Shown in pieces: positions 8,834 through 18,138 of a DNA stretch of 64,000 nt; the stretch's first letter is position 1, and every line of letters starts with the position of its first letter. The position numbers were made by a program, and so were the translations under genes. Where the stretch lies: the NCBI GenBank assembly GCA_031180725.1, contig JAPSLO010000001.1, positions 620,001 to 684,000 of the forward strand. Direction: 5' to 3'. Source of the DNA: Roseomonas sp. (GTDB lineage Bacteria > Pseudomonadota > Alphaproteobacteria > Acetobacterales > Acetobacteraceae). Below the pieces are notes generated by a model, which was given only the letters and a program-made list of their open reading frames with translations, had not been told where the DNA came from and ran no database searches.

Positions 8834-9919
8834 CTAGATGCCTTCGTGCAGCGAAGCCGCGGCAAGGGGGTCTGATGCGTAATGCTTCAGCCAGCGCAGA
8901 TCGGCTTCGTAGAAGGGCCGCAGGTCCGGCATGCCGTGCTTCAGCATGGTGATGCGCTCGATGCCCATGCCGAAGGCGAAGCCCTGCCACTCCCGCGGGT
9001 CCAGGCCGCAATTGGCCAGCACCTTCGGGTGCACCATGCCGCTGCCCAGGATCTCCAGCCAGTCGCCCCCGCCGCCCAATTCGCCGGTCTTGCGGTTCCA
9101 GCCGATATCCACCTCCATCGAGGGCTCGGTGAAGGGGAAGTAGCTGCTGCGGAAGCGCACCGGCAGGTCGGCGATGCCGAAGAAGCCGCGCAGGAAATCC
9201 ACCAGGCAGCCCTTAAGGTGGCCCAGCGTGATACCGCGATCGATCACCAACCCTTCCACCTGGTGGAACATGGGCGAATGCGTCGCGTCATGGTCGGCGC
9301 GATAGGTGCGGCCGGGCGCGATGATGCGGATCGGCGGCTCCTCCGCCAGCATGGTGCGGATCTGCAGCGGGCTGGTCTGGGTGCGTAGCACGCGGCGATG
9401 CCCGTTCGGGTCGGTGCCGGGCATGTAGAAGGTGTCGTGGTCCTGCCGGGCCGGATGATGGTCCGGGATGTTGAGCGCGCCGAAATTGTGCCAGTCGCTC
9501 TCGATGTCCGGGCCTTCAACCACCCGGAAACCCATGGCGCCGAAGAGGGCCGTCAGCTCCTCGATGGTGCGGCTGATCGGGTGGATGCCGCCCTCGGCGG
9601 CGGTGCCGGGGGCGGAGGGGCGCGGGGGCAGGGAGACATCCACGCGCTCCGCCTTTAGCCTGGCGTCCAGCGCCTCGGCCTCCAGCGCGGTGCGCCGGGC
9701 CTCCAGCAGCGCCTCGACCTCCGCCTTCAGGCGGTTCAGCGCAGCGCCGCGCTCCTTCCGCTGCTCGGCCGGCACTTGGCCGAGACCCTTCAGCAGCCCG
9801 GAGAGGCTGCCGGACTTGCCCAGCACGCCCACGCGCACCGCATCCAGCGCGCGGAGGTCGGCGGCGGCCGCCAGGGCTGCCTCTGTCTCGGCGCGGAGCG
9901 CCTGAAGATCGTCGCTCAT
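8834..9919 (-). CDS. pheS: Phenylalanine-tRNA ligase alpha subunit
   Basis: A 361-residue catalytic subunit of phenylalanyl-tRNA synthetase (class II). An N-terminal coiled coil (residues about 1-85) precedes the catalytic core. Class II motif 2 is seen around LRTQTSPLQIRTM and APGRTYRADHDATHSPMFHQVEG, and motif 3 near the C-terminus in GFAFGMGIERITMLKHGMPDLR. The ATG at 9919 (MSDDLQALRAETEAAL) matches the family start; the longer in-frame opening reads through the hairpin and is not protein-like. It pairs with pheT downstream and is separated from rplT by a hairpin terminator. Confidence 0.98.
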   Translation of the reverse strand: MSDDLQALRAETEAALAAAADLRALDAVRVGVLGKSGSLSGLLKGLGQVPAEQRKERGAALNRLKAEVEALLEARRTALEAEALDARLKAERVDVSLPPRPSAPGTAAEGGIHPISRTIEELTALFGAMGFRVVEGPDIESDWHNFGALNIPDHHPARQDHDTFYMPGTDPNGHRRVLRTQTSPLQIRTMLAEEPPIRIIAPGRTYRADHDATHSPMFHQVEGLVIDRGITLGHLKGCLVDFLRGFFGIADLPVRFRSSYFPFTEPSMEVDIGWNRKTGELGGGGDWLEILGSGMVHPKVLANCGLDPREWQGFAFGMGIERITMLKHGMPDLRPFYEADLRWLKHYASDPLAAASLHEGI

Positions 9920-9947
9920 CTGATCCACCCGGTCCTGGACAGACAAA

Positions 9948-9973
9948 GGGCCGCCCCCTGCCGGGGACGGCCC
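9948..9973 (-). terminator. Hairpin terminator or attenuator between rplT and pheS
   Basis: On the minus strand GGGCCGTCCCC and GGGGGCGGCCC form an 11-bp stem (one G-T pair) with a 4-nt loop, followed by TTTGT. It lies between the rplT stop (10008) and the pheS start (9919), so it could end rpmI-rplT transcripts or attenuate pheST. Confidence 0.7.
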
Positions 9974-10007
9974 TCTTGTGTTCGATAAGTCCGATCCCGT
10001 GAAGGGA

Positions 10008-10373
10008 TCAGGCCTGCGCGGGGAGGGCGCCCTTCGCCTTCTCGACGATGGCGGCAAAGCTCGCCGCGTCGTCATAGGCGATCTCGGCCAGCACCTTGCG
10101 GTCCATCTCCACGCCCGCGGCCTTCAGGCCGGCGATGAAGCGGGAATAGGTCAGCCCGTGCTCGCGCACCGCGGCATTGATGCGCTGGATCCACAGGCCG
10201 CGGAAGTCGCGCTTCTTGTTGCGGCGGTCGCGATAGGCGTACTGCAGCGCCTTCTCGACCCGCTCGAGCGCGGGGCGATAGGCGGTGGAGGACCGGCCGA
10301 CATAGCCCTTGGCGAGCTTGAGGACCTTCTTGTGGCGGGCGTGCTTGGTAACGCCCCGCTTGACGCGTGCCAT
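10008..10373 (-). CDS. rplT: 50S ribosomal protein L20
   Basis: A 121-residue basic ribosomal protein needed for early 50S assembly. The sequence is colinear with L20 throughout: [24 protein letters not shown], the [19 protein letters not shown] block, and [24 protein letters not shown]. The length (117-121) is typical. It lies 17 bp after rpmI, so the two are cotranscribed. In many bacteria L20 represses its own operon through a leader structure; none is obvious here. Confidence 0.99.
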   Translation of the reverse strand: MARVKRGVTKHARHKKVLKLAKGYVGRSSTAYRPALERVEKALQYAYRDRRNKKRDFRGLWIQRINAAVREHGLTYSRFIAGLKAAGVEMDRKVLAEIAYDDAASFAAIVEKAKGALPAQA

Positions 10374-10390
10374 CTCTCAGCGCCTCCCGC

Positions 10391-10597
10391 TCAGCGATCC
10401 AGCCCGTAGGGCAGCCACTGCTTCACCGTGTCGCCGTCCTGCTTGTCGAGGACGAACATGCCGCGGTTCTGGCGCTTCATCTTGTTGGTCTTGGCGGTCA
10501 GCATGTGGCGCTTGTTGCCAGCGCCGGCCTTGACCATGCCCGTGGCGGTGAGTCGGAAGCGCTTCTTCACGCTCGACTTCGTCTTCATCTTGGACAT
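10391..10597 (-). CDS. rpmI: 50S ribosomal protein L35
   Basis: A 68-residue basic protein reading [20 protein letters not shown], then the L35 block [24 protein letters not shown]. The ATG at 10597 is preceded by GAGGAGG seven bases upstream, which decides this start over a long in-frame extension of low-complexity Arg/Pro sequence. It is first of the rpmI-rplT-pheS-pheT group. The infC gene often found upstream in other bacteria is absent; a small exported protein and a NUDIX gene sit there instead. Confidence 0.98.
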   Translation of the reverse strand: MSKMKTKSSVKKRFRLTATGMVKAGAGNKRHMLTAKTNKMKRQNRGMFVLDKQDGDTVKQWLPYGLDR

Positions 10598-10784
10598 TTG
10601 GCCCTCCTCGGGTCGGGGCCTTCCCACCTTGCGCCCGGCCGCCAGGGCCAGGGCCGCACCATGCGGCGGGGAAAGCCTGTCCGGCCGGGCATGTCCATGG
10701 GCCACGGCGCGGGGAGGCCGGCGTATAGGCCGGACCGGCGCCGGCGGCAAGCCGCCCGCGATGGGGCTTCGCGACCCCGTCTCG

Positions 10785-11177
10785 CTACCGGTTGCCCTCG
10801 AAGGGGATCACCAGCCGCGCGCCTGGCACCAGCAGGTCGAAGGGTCGGTCGGGGCCGGTTTCGCTCAGATGCTCCCGGCCGAAGGTCTGACCTTGGCGGC
10901 GCTCCTGCGGCATGATCAGGGGTTGCAGCGTGGCCGAATTGTTGTTGGCGAAGCGGTCGCGCGGCGCTTCGATGTTGCGGTTGGGCACCGGGGCGAGCTG
11001 GTCCCGCGGGCTGGCCGGCGGGGGTCTCAGCCCGAGTGGCTCCCGCAGGGTCGGCGCCAGGCGCGTCGGGGCGCCGAAGGGCCGCGCGGCGGGGGCGGAC
11101 TGGGCAGCCGCGGAGGCTGCGGGCAACAGGATCAGCGGCAGGAGCAGGGCCGGCAGGGCGAGGGGCGCGCGTGGCAT
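10785..11177 (-). CDS. Hypothetical exported protein
   Basis: A 130-residue protein of unknown function. It starts with a signal peptide ([20 protein letters not shown], cleavage near ASAAAQS). A Pro/Arg-rich disordered stretch follows, ending in a short conserved-looking tail [17 protein letters not shown]. There are no cysteines in the mature part and no recognised domain. Its ATG overlaps the NUDIX stop codon (TGATG at 11175-11179), so the two are translationally coupled on the minus strand. The role is unknown; the coupling suggests co-expression rather than a shared pathway. Confidence 0.7.
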   Translation of the reverse strand: MPRAPLALPALLLPLILLPAASAAAQSAPAARPFGAPTRLAPTLREPLGLRPPPASPRDQLAPVPNRNIEAPRDRFANNNSATLQPLIMPQERRQGQTFGREHLSETGPDRPFDLLVPGARLVIPFEGNR

Positions 11178-11731
11178 CAGGCGCCCCCCGGCAGACGTGC
11201 GGTGCCGCGGGCATCCTCGGGCGGATTGGTCCGTGGCGGGCCGAGCGGCCCGGAGCCGGTCTCCCTCCAGGCATTCAGCACCCAGCGGACGGAAGGGAAA
11301 GCGATCTCGTCCCAGGGGATCTCCTCCCAGGCGAAGAACCGCACCTCCTGGCTTTCGGGGCCGGGAGCGATGCCCGGGCTAGCCAGGCGGGCGCGGAAGA
11401 GGACCTGGACCTGGCCAAGGCGCGAGATGGAATAGATGGCCAGCACGCCGTCGAGCGTGATCTCGGCCATGGCTTCCTCCATGGCCTCGCGGCGTGCGGC
11501 TTCCTCCACCGTCTCGCCCAGTTCCATGTAGCCGGCGGGCAGGGTCCAGAAGCCGCGGCGGGGCTCGATGGCGCGGCGGCACAGCAGCACCTTGCCGTCT
11601 TCCACCACGACGGAGCCGGTGACGATCTTCGGGTTTTCGTAGGCGATGAAACCGCAGCGGGCGCAAGTCAGGCGCTCGCGGTCCTCCCCTTCAGGGATGC
11701 GGCGGACGAATTCAGCCGTGCCCACGGACAT
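11177..11731 (-). CDS. NUDIX hydrolase
   Basis: A 184-residue pyrophosphohydrolase. Residues about 22-29 (LTCARCGF) look like one CxxC arm of a zinc ribbon, as in NudC-type and related proteins. The NUDIX box GYMELGETVEEAARREAMEE (near residues 67-86) carries the REx2EE metal-binding core. The C-terminal part (FFAWEEIPWDEIAFPSVRWVLNAW) resembles ADP-ribose/NADH-type members. The likely substrate is a nucleoside diphosphate linked to another group; the exact one cannot be told. It is upstream of, and overlaps, the small exported protein gene. Confidence 0.9.
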   Translation of the reverse strand: MSVGTAEFVRRIPEGEDRERLTCARCGFIAYENPKIVTGSVVVEDGKVLLCRRAIEPRRGFWTLPAGYMELGETVEEAARREAMEEAMAEITLDGVLAIYSISRLGQVQVLFRARLASPGIAPGPESQEVRFFAWEEIPWDEIAFPSVRWVLNAWRETGSGPLGPPRTNPPEDARGTARLPGGA

Positions 11732-11959
11732 GGGCAGAGCTTGGGACCGCGGGCCGGGAACGGCAAGATCACGACCAGGCTATGCGCCGATTGTGGCCGG
11801 GGCGTTGCCCCGGGGACCATTCGGGAACGCCTGCAGCAGTGCACCCGCAAGGGATTTCAAGTTCCGCCAGGCGATAGGAAACCATATTGATTGCATTGGC
11901 AAGACCGGCAGGCGGAACGATCCCGCGGAGCCGACCTGCCCGGTCGTCTCGAGCGGTGT

Positions 11960-12160
11960 CTAGACCTTCAGGTCCAGCAGCGATCCGCGCGGCAGCGGGG
12001 TGGCCGGTGGCGGGGGAAGGGCATCCAGGCGGCGGGTCGTCTCTAGCGCGTTTTGCGCCACGCCCGCTGCCTTGGAGCCCGCCGGAGCACGGGCATGGCC
12101 GGGCCCCTGCGTCCGGGATACCTCCGCCGTGAAGGCGGCCAGCGAATTCATGCTGATCAT
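11960..12160 (-). CDS. Small hypothetical protein
   Basis: A possible 66-residue protein, MISMNSLAAFTAEVSRTQGP to the ending PPATPLPRGSLLDLKV. It is Ala/Pro-rich, with no membrane segment and no recognised family. The coding call rests on the open frame, a sensible N-terminus and its place in the gap between pgk and the NUDIX gene on the same strand. An internal ATG at 12151 gives a 63-residue alternative. The larger in-frame opening upstream overlaps pgk antisense sequence and was not used. Confidence 0.45.
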   Translation of the reverse strand: MISMNSLAAFTAEVSRTQGPGHARAPAGSKAAGVAQNALETTRRLDALPPPPATPLPRGSLLDLKV

Positions 12161-12237
12161 GCGCAGCACGATAGGCCGAAGGTCTGAAGACCTGGTTAAA
12201 GGCCGGCGGGCAATACGAGGCTGGCCGATCGGACGCA

Positions 12238-12256
12238 TGGGGGCAGGGTGCCCCCA
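12238..12256 (-). terminator. Hairpin downstream of pgk
   Basis: TGGGGGCA and TGCCCCCA form a perfect 8-bp stem with a 3-nt loop, 60 bp past the pgk stop and upstream of the small gene at 11960-12160. There is no T-run; it may end pgk transcripts. Confidence 0.4.
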
Positions 12257-12315
12257 GGCGTCGTTAACTTTCAAGCAACTTCTGGTGGTGGGTCGTGCAA
12301 TCCTGGCCGGAAGGT

Positions 12316-13512
12316 TTACGCGACCTCCAGCGCCGCCACCCCCGGCAAGGTCTTGCCCTCCAGCCACTCCAGGAAGGCCCCGCCGGCCGCCGAGACATAG
12401 GTCATGCGGTCCGCCACCCCGGCATGCTTCAGCGCGGAGACGGTATCGCCGCCGCCGGCGATGGATTTCAGCCCGGCCGAGGCGGTCAGCGCCGCGACCG
12501 TCTGCGCCACCGCCACCGTCGCCGCGTCGAAGGGCGGCGTCTCGAAGGCGCCGAAGGGGCCGTTCCAGACCAGGGTGGAAGCCTTGCGCAGCTCCGCCTC
12601 CACCGCCGCCACCGTGTCCGGGCCGACATCCAGCGCCATCATGTCGCCGGGCACGGAATCCACCGCGACAGTCCGCGTCGGCGGGTTCGGGGCGAATTGC
12701 GCGGCCACCACGAGATCGGACGGCAGCAGCACCTTGCACCCGCCGGCCGCCGCGTCCTTCAGGATGGTCCGCGCGGTCTCATGCATCTCGGCTTCCTGCA
12801 GCGACTTGCCCATGGACAGCCCCTGCGCGGCGAGGAAGGTGTTGGCCATCGCACCGCCAATCACCAGCACATCCACCTTCTTCGAAAGATTGCCCAGCAG
12901 GTCGAGCTTCGTGCTGACCTTGGCGCCGCCGACGATGGCCACCACCGGCCGCGCCGGATTGCCCAGCGCCGCATCCAACGCCTTCAGCTCCGCCTCCATC
13001 AACCGCCCGGCATAAGGCGGCAGCAGGCGCGCCACGCCTTCCGTCGAGCTGTGCGCGCGATGCGCGGCGGAGAAGGCATCATTGACGAAAACATCGGCCA
13101 GCTTCGCCAGGCCCTGCGCCAGGGCAGGGTCGTTCTTCTCCTCGCCGGCGTGGTAGCGGGTGTTCTCCAGCAGCAGCACCTCGCCATCCTTCAGCGCGGC
13201 GGCGGCGGCCTCCGCTTCCGGACCGATGCAGTCATCCGCCCAGGCAACGGGGCGGCCGAGGCTGGCGGAAAGCGCCTCCACCATCGGCTTCAGCGACATC
13301 TCCGGCACGCGCTTGCCCTTCGGCCGGTCGAAATGGCTGCAGACGATGACGCGCGCGCCCTTGTCGGCCAGTTCGCGGATGGTGGGGGAGAGGCGCTCGA
13401 TGCGCGTGCGGTCGGTGATCCTGCCGTCGCGCACCGGCACGTTGAGGTCGGCGCGCAGCAGCACGCGCTTGCCCGAGGCATCGAGGTCATCAAGGGTGCG
13501 GAAGCGGGGCAT
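12316..13512 (-). CDS. pgk: Phosphoglycerate kinase
   Basis: A 398-residue glycolytic/gluconeogenic kinase that interconverts 1,3-bisphosphoglycerate plus ADP with 3-phosphoglycerate plus ATP. Family blocks are present: [13 protein letters not shown] near residues 14-26, HFDRPKGKR (phosphoglycerate binding, shortened from the usual HLGRPKG), [13 protein letters not shown], and the nucleotide-binding [13 protein letters not shown] near the C-terminus. The length is standard. The ATG at 13512 ([20 protein letters not shown]) is the family start. It lies downstream of gap in the same direction with a terminator hairpin between, so expression may be partly independent. Confidence 0.98.
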   Translation of the reverse strand: MPRFRTLDDLDASGKRVLLRADLNVPVRDGRITDRTRIERLSPTIRELADKGARVIVCSHFDRPKGKRVPEMSLKPMVEALSASLGRPVAWADDCIGPEAEAAAAALKDGEVLLLENTRYHAGEEKNDPALAQGLAKLADVFVNDAFSAAHRAHSSTEGVARLLPPYAGRLMEAELKALDAALGNPARPVVAIVGGAKVSTKLDLLGNLSKKVDVLVIGGAMANTFLAAQGLSMGKSLQEAEMHETARTILKDAAAGGCKVLLPSDLVVAAQFAPNPPTRTVAVDSVPGDMMALDVGPDTVAAVEAELRKASTLVWNGPFGAFETPPFDAATVAVAQTVAALTASAGLKSIAGGGDTVSALKHAGVADRMTYVSAAGGAFLEWLEGKTLPGVAALEVA

Positions 13513-13696
13513 GGCGGGTGTCCCAGGGCTGGTGACGGCCGCGCCTTGCGGCGCTGGCATGCGTTTCGGTGGTAGCATCGCCGGCTGCGCCCTTCCAATC
13601 GCCCCCGGGCAGCTTCAGGCCATGATCGGGAAATGTTCATCGCAGCGGCGGGTGGGGGCCGGCGGCTTCGCAGGATCTCCGGGCCGAAAATGCAGA

Positions 13697-13723
13697 CAGG
13701 CGGCGGGGAGACCCCGCCGCCTG
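13697..13723 (-). terminator. Strong hairpin terminator after gap
   Basis: CAGGCGGCGGGG and CCCCGCCGCCTG form a perfect 12-bp stem with a 3-nt loop, 29 bp after the gap stop on the minus strand, followed by TCTGCATTTTC. It is the most stable hairpin near this operon. Confidence 0.75.
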
Positions 13724-13752
13724 CCGCTACAGGCTACGAATGCCGGTGAGGC

Positions 13753-14793
13753 TTACAGCTTGCCGAGCAGCGCCGCGGTATCGCTCATGCGGTTGGAGAA
13801 GCCCCACTCATTGTCGTACCAGCTCATCACCCGCACCAGCGCGCCGTCCACCACCTGTGTCTGGGTGGCGTCGAAGGTGGAGCTGTGCGGGTCATGGTTG
13901 AAGTCGATGCTGACCAGCGGCGCGGTGTTGTAGCCGAGGATGCCCTTCAGCGAGCCCTCCGACGCCTCCTTCATCGCCGCGTTCACCATGTCCTTCGTCA
14001 CGCCCGGCGTGTTCAGCACGACGTCGAGCGAGATGAGCGAGACATTCGGCGTGGGGATGCGGATGGCGGTGCCGTCCAGCTTGCCCTTCAGCTCCGGCAG
14101 AACCAGGCCCACCGCCTTCGCCGCCCCCGTCGAGGTCGGGATGGCGGAGACCGCGGCGGCGCGGGCGCGGTGCAGGTCCTTGTGCAGCGTGTCCACGGTG
14201 TTCTGGTCACCGGTATAGGCGTGGATCGTCACCATGTACCCGCGTGCGATGCCCCACTTCTCGTGCAGCACCTTCGCCACCGGCGCCAGGCAGTTCGTGG
14301 TGCAGGAGGCGTTGGAGACGATCTTGTGCGACGGCTTCAGGATGTGGTGGTTCACGCCATATACGATGGTCGCCTGGGCGGAGGCATCGCTGTGCGCCTC
14401 GGCCCAGGTGACGGGGGCGGAGACCAGCACCTTGCGTGGGCCGGACTGCAGCAGCAGCGCGGCCTTGTCGGAGTTGGTGAAGATGCCCGTGCACTCGGCG
14501 GCCACATCCACGCCCTGCCAGGGCAGCTTGGTCGGGTCGCGCTCGGCGGTCACCTTGATCGGCGCGTAGCGGCGGCCGTTCGCGGTGATGATGATGCTGT
14601 CGCCCTCGACCTGCACCTCGCCGGGAAAGCGGCCATGCACGCTGTCGTAGCGGAACAGGTGTGCATTCGCCTCGACGCTGCCGAGGTCGTTGATGGCGAC
14701 GCATTCCACATCGTCGCGCCCGCTTTCGATCATGGCGCGGAGCACCAGGCGCCCGATGCGCCCGAACCCGTTGATGGCAACCTTCACGGCCAT
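13753..14793 (-). CDS. gap: Type I glyceraldehyde-3-phosphate dehydrogenase
   Basis: A 346-residue NAD-dependent enzyme that oxidises glyceraldehyde 3-phosphate to 1,3-bisphosphoglycerate. The Rossmann start MAVKVAINGFGRIGRLVLRA is intact. The catalytic cysteine lies in SNASCTTNCLAPVAKVLHEK (near residue 162), the partner His in MVTIHAYTGDQ, and the phosphate-binding block in AAAVSAIPTSTGAAKAVGLVLPEL. The conserved ending VRVMSWYDNEWGFSNRMSDT is seen. It is separated from tkt by only 18 bp, so the two are cotranscribed. Confidence 0.98.
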   Translation of the reverse strand: MAVKVAINGFGRIGRLVLRAMIESGRDDVECVAINDLGSVEANAHLFRYDSVHGRFPGEVQVEGDSIIITANGRRYAPIKVTAERDPTKLPWQGVDVAAECTGIFTNSDKAALLLQSGPRKVLVSAPVTWAEAHSDASAQATIVYGVNHHILKPSHKIVSNASCTTNCLAPVAKVLHEKWGIARGYMVTIHAYTGDQNTVDTLHKDLHRARAAAVSAIPTSTGAAKAVGLVLPELKGKLDGTAIRIPTPNVSLISLDVVLNTPGVTKDMVNAAMKEASEGSLKGILGYNTAPLVSIDFNHDPHSSTFDATQTQVVDGALVRVMSWYDNEWGFSNRMSDTAALLGKL

Positions 14794-14811
14794 AGTCGTC
14801 TTCCTTCCCGG

Positions 14812-16863
14812 TTACGCGTTCAGGCGCTTCTTCACCGCGGCGACGGCGGCCTCCGCGGTGATGCCGAAGTGGCGGAAAAGGGTCTCGGCCGGCGCGCTGG
14901 CGCCGAAGCCCTGCATGCCGATGAAAATCCCCTCCGGTCCCAGCCAGCGCTCCCACCCCATCGGGCCGGCGGCCTCGATGCCGATGCGCAGCGCAGTGCC
15001 AAGCACCTGCGCACGGTAACTTTCGTCCTGAAGGGCGAAAAGTTCCCATGACGGAAGCGAGACGACAGCCGTGGGGATGCCATCCTGCTCCAGCGCCGCG
15101 CGCGCGGTCATGGCGAGCTGCACCTCGGAGCCGGTGGCGATCAGCGTCGCGCGGCGCTCGCCGCTCGCTTCCGCCAGCACATAGCCGCCGCGAGCGCAGC
15201 GGTTCTCTCCGGCTTCGGTGCGCAGCGTGGGCAGGTTCTGGCGGGTGAGGGCCAGCACGCTGGGACCGTCATTGCGCTTGACCGCCAGCTCCCAGCACTC
15301 CGCGGTCTCCACCGCATCGGCGGGGCGGAAGACCACCAGGTTCGGCATGGCGCGCAGGCTGGCCAGGTGCTCCACCGGCTGGTGAGTGGGGCCGTCCTCG
15401 CCGAGGCCGATCGAATCATGCGTCAGCACATGGATCACCCGCTGGCGCATCAGCGCCGCCAAGCGCAAGGCCGGACGCAGGTAATCCGCGAACACCAGGA
15501 AGGTACCGGAATAGGGGATGAGGCCGCCATGCAGCGCCATGCCGTTCAATGCCGCCGCCATGCCGTGTTCCCGCACGCCGTAATGTACGTAGCGGCCGGC
15601 GTAGTTGCCGGGCGAGATGGCAGGGATGCCCTTCACATTGGTGTTGTTGGAACCGGTGAGGTCGGCCGAGCCGCCGACCATCTCCGGCACCGCAGGCACC
15701 AGCGCTTCCAGGGCCTTCTGGCTGGCGACGCGGGTGGCAAGCTTCGGCTTCTCCTCCACCTGCTTTGCGCGCAGGGCGGCCAGTGCCTCATGCCAGGCTT
15801 CCGGCAGCTTGCCGGCGACGGCGCGCTCGAACTCGGCCTGCATCGGGTGCTTGGCTAGGCGCTTCAGCCAGGACCGGCGGGCGCCGCCGCCACGGCGGCC
15901 GGCTTCCTCCCACTTCGCCTTCAGGCCTTCCGGCACCTCGAAGGGCGGGTGGTTCCAGCCGAGCAAGGATCTGGCGGCGGCAATCTCGTCCGGGCCCAGC
16001 GGCGCGCCGTGGCTGGCGGCGGTGCCGGCCTTCTTCGGGCTGCCGAAGCCGATGATGGTGCGGCAGGCGATGATGGTGGGCTTGCGGTTGCGCATCGCCC
16101 AGGACAGCGCCGCGGCGATCTGCTCATGGTCGTGCCCGTCCACCCGGCGCGTCGCCCAGCCATAGGCCTGGAAGCGCTTCAGCGTGTCATCGCTGAAGGA
16201 GAGGGAGGTGTCGCCATCAATCGAGATGTTGTTGTCGTCCCAGAGGACGCAGAGTCGATCCAGCCGCAGATGGCCGGCCAGCGAGGCGGCCTCGTGGCTG
16301 ATGCCTTCTTCCAGGTCGCCGTCGGAGCAGATGACCCAGGTGCGGTGGTCCACCAGGCTCTTCCCGAAGCGCGCCGCCAGCATCCTCTCGGCCAGCGCCA
16401 TGCCGACGGCGGTAGCGATGCCTTGGCCGAGCGGGCCGGTGGTGGTCTCGATGCCGGGATGCTCGCCATATTCTGGATGGCCGGCGGCGGGGGAGTGCAG
16501 CTGGCGGAAGCGCTTGATGTCCTCGATCCCCATGCCGTCCTGGCCGGTGAGGTGCAGCAGCGCATAAAGCAGCATCGAGCCGTGGCCGGCGGAGAGCACG
16601 AAGCGGTCGCGATCGGGCCAGCGCGGATCGGCGGCATCGTATTTCAGGAAGCGCGTGAACAGCACCGTGGCGGCATCAGCCATGCCCATCGGCATGCCGG
16701 GATGGCCGGACTTCGCCGCTTCCACCGCATCCATCGCCAGCGCGCGGATGGCATTCGCCATGCGCCGCTCCTCGTTGGCTGGGCCTGCGAGGAGCTTCGC
16801 CTGCAGGGCCTGCGCCGGCGTCGGCTCGGTACGCGGCTGGGTGTCGGGTTCTAGGGTCGCCAC
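14812..16863 (-). CDS. tkt: Transketolase
   Basis: A 683-residue thiamine diphosphate enzyme moving two-carbon units between sugar phosphates (pentose phosphate pathway). The ThDP/Mg motif runs from [19 protein letters not shown] (read here as CSDGDLEEG) to [10 protein letters not shown]. Other core blocks are [32 protein letters not shown] and [13 protein letters not shown]. The start is uncertain: a GTG at 16863 is chosen because the homologous LANAIRAL block, read here as [13 protein letters not shown], normally has residues before it. The ATG at 16761 (649 residues) is the alternative. It heads a tkt-gap-pgk run. Confidence 0.95.
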   Translation of the reverse strand: MATLEPDTQPRTEPTPAQALQAKLLAGPANEERRMANAIRALAMDAVEAAKSGHPGMPMGMADAATVLFTRFLKYDAADPRWPDRDRFVLSAGHGSMLLYALLHLTGQDGMGIEDIKRFRQLHSPAAGHPEYGEHPGIETTTGPLGQGIATAVGMALAERMLAARFGKSLVDHRTWVICSDGDLEEGISHEAASLAGHLRLDRLCVLWDDNNISIDGDTSLSFSDDTLKRFQAYGWATRRVDGHDHEQIAAALSWAMRNRKPTIIACRTIIGFGSPKKAGTAASHGAPLGPDEIAAARSLLGWNHPPFEVPEGLKAKWEEAGRRGGGARRSWLKRLAKHPMQAEFERAVAGKLPEAWHEALAALRAKQVEEKPKLATRVASQKALEALVPAVPEMVGGSADLTGSNNTNVKGIPAISPGNYAGRYVHYGVREHGMAAALNGMALHGGLIPYSGTFLVFADYLRPALRLAALMRQRVIHVLTHDSIGLGEDGPTHQPVEHLASLRAMPNLVVFRPADAVETAECWELAVKRNDGPSVLALTRQNLPTLRTEAGENRCARGGYVLAEASGERRATLIATGSEVQLAMTARAALEQDGIPTAVVSLPSWELFALQDESYRAQVLGTALRIGIEAAGPMGWERWLGPEGIFIGMQGFGASAPAETLFRHFGITAEAAVAAVKKRLNA

Positions 16864-17237
16864 GGCAGAAAAGATCCAGATCCGGGGTAAGGCGCCGCCG
16901 CTATAGAGGCCAGCGTCCCCCCGGACAACCCGCCGCGATCCGGCCTGCCCGCCCCTTCGCGGGGCGGCTGGGATGCACGGGGTAGGGGGCTTCGTTGCGC
17001 CGGCAAGGCGCGGCGTCGCGGTCGGATGCGGCCGCCCCGGTCGTGCTTGGGTGACAGCGCAGGGCCCAAGTGCGGCACGCATCGTTGGGCATTGATCGGC
17101 CCGGGGCCGCGCGCGCGAGCGCCGTGCGGAGGCATCGCATTTGAGATGCATTTGCAGTCGGGGCGGCGTTGTGCATAATGGAGATTCAGGGTGCGCAGGC
17201 GGTGGCGTCGCCGGCCGGCGGCCGCTAGGCTACGCGT
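16864..17237. other. Divergent intergenic region, tkt / VIT transporter
   Basis: This 374-bp stretch between two divergent genes holds no credible reading frame. It contains the promoter and repeated element at 17137-17179 serving the plus-strand gene. The tkt promoter must also lie here but could not be placed. Confidence 0.5.
17137..17179 (+). promoter_or_regulatory. Promoter of the VIT transporter gene with phased GCATTTG repeats
   Basis: TTGCAG (17152-17157) and CATAAT (17174-17179), spaced by 16 bp, form a plausible sigma-70 promoter. Two direct copies of GCATTTG (17137-17143 and 17148-17154) start 11 bp apart, one helical turn, and the second overlaps the -35. This looks like a two-half-site operator; a metal-responsive repressor would fit the gene, but that is inference. 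Confidence 0.45.
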
Positions 17238-17987
17238 ATGTCCGAAGCCGCCCTGCACGAGTCCCTGCGCGACGGCCTGCCGCCCATGCCTCCCGGCCCC
17301 CCGGATGAGGAGCGGCACTTCACCCGCAACCAGAGCGTCCGCGACTTGGTCATCGGCACTGCCGACGGGCTGACCGTGCCCTTCGCCCTCGCAGCCGCCC
17401 TGTCCGGCGCGACCGCCGCGAATCCCCTGATCGTCACCGCCGGCCTTGCCGAGATTGCCGCCGGCTGCGTCGCCATGGGCCTGGGCGGCTATCTGGCCGC
17501 GCGCACCGAAGCCGACCACTACGCCGCCGAACGCCGCCGCGAAGAAGAGGAAGCACGCCTCTACCCCGAGCGTGAGAAATGGGAGGTCGCCGCCATCCTC
17601 CACCGCTACGGCGTGCGCGGCGCTACCCTGCGCCAGGCCGTGGACGCCATCGCCAGCGACCGCCGCAGATGGGTGGATTTCATGATGCGCTTCGAGCTGG
17701 ACCTGACGGAACCCGATGCCGGCCGCGCCACGCGCTCCGCCGCCACCATCGGCGGGGCCTATGTCCTCGGCGGCCTCATCCCGCTGCTGCCCTATATGGC
17801 CCTGAACGACACCACCCAGGCCCTGGCCCTGAGCTGCAGCCTGACCGCCGTCGCCCTGTTCGGCTTCGGCTGGCTGAAAGCCCGCGCGACCAGCCTGCCA
17901 CCCCTGCGCAGCGCCCTGCAGACCCTGGCCATCGGCGCCACCGCCGCCGCCACCGCCTACGCCGTCGCGCGCCTTTTTGGCGTTTGA
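17238..17987 (+). CDS. VIT1/CCC1 family Fe2+/Mn2+ transporter
   Basis: A 249-residue membrane protein of the vacuolar iron transporter family, expected to export or sequester Fe2+/Mn2+. The signature RDLVIGTADGLTVPFALAAALSGA (residues about 35-58) forms TM1. A charged metal-binding helix pair follows (EADHYAAERRREEEEARLYPERE, about 89-111). Three further hydrophobic segments run from about residue 170. The cytoplasmic Glu-rich stretch is typical of metal-coordinating members. It starts 51 bp after a promoter with phased direct repeats and is divergent from tkt. Confidence 0.92.
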   Translation: MSEAALHESLRDGLPPMPPGPPDEERHFTRNQSVRDLVIGTADGLTVPFALAAALSGATAANPLIVTAGLAEIAAGCVAMGLGGYLAARTEADHYAAERRREEEEARLYPEREKWEVAAILHRYGVRGATLRQAVDAIASDRRRWVDFMMRFELDLTEPDAGRATRSAATIGGAYVLGGLIPLLPYMALNDTTQALALSCSLTAVALFGFGWLKARATSLPPLRSALQTLAIGATAAATAYAVARLFGV

Positions 17988-18138
17988 AAACGCGCGTCCT
18001 GTTGGCGCCGGCGGCGTTCCGGGGGGCTTTGCCTCACCCGGACATACGCCACCAGAGGCCGGAGGCCCTTAGCGCGTGGGGCCTGGCGAGGGCAGGGCCT
18101 CCCCAGAGGGTGCCGGCGCCAAAACAGGGCGTGCCGCT

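Noticed and set aside
11797-11813. CCGGGGC-GTT-GCCCCGG hairpin upstream of the NUDIX gene
   Set aside because: Short and without a T-run; its position matches no clear gene end, so it was not listed as a terminator.
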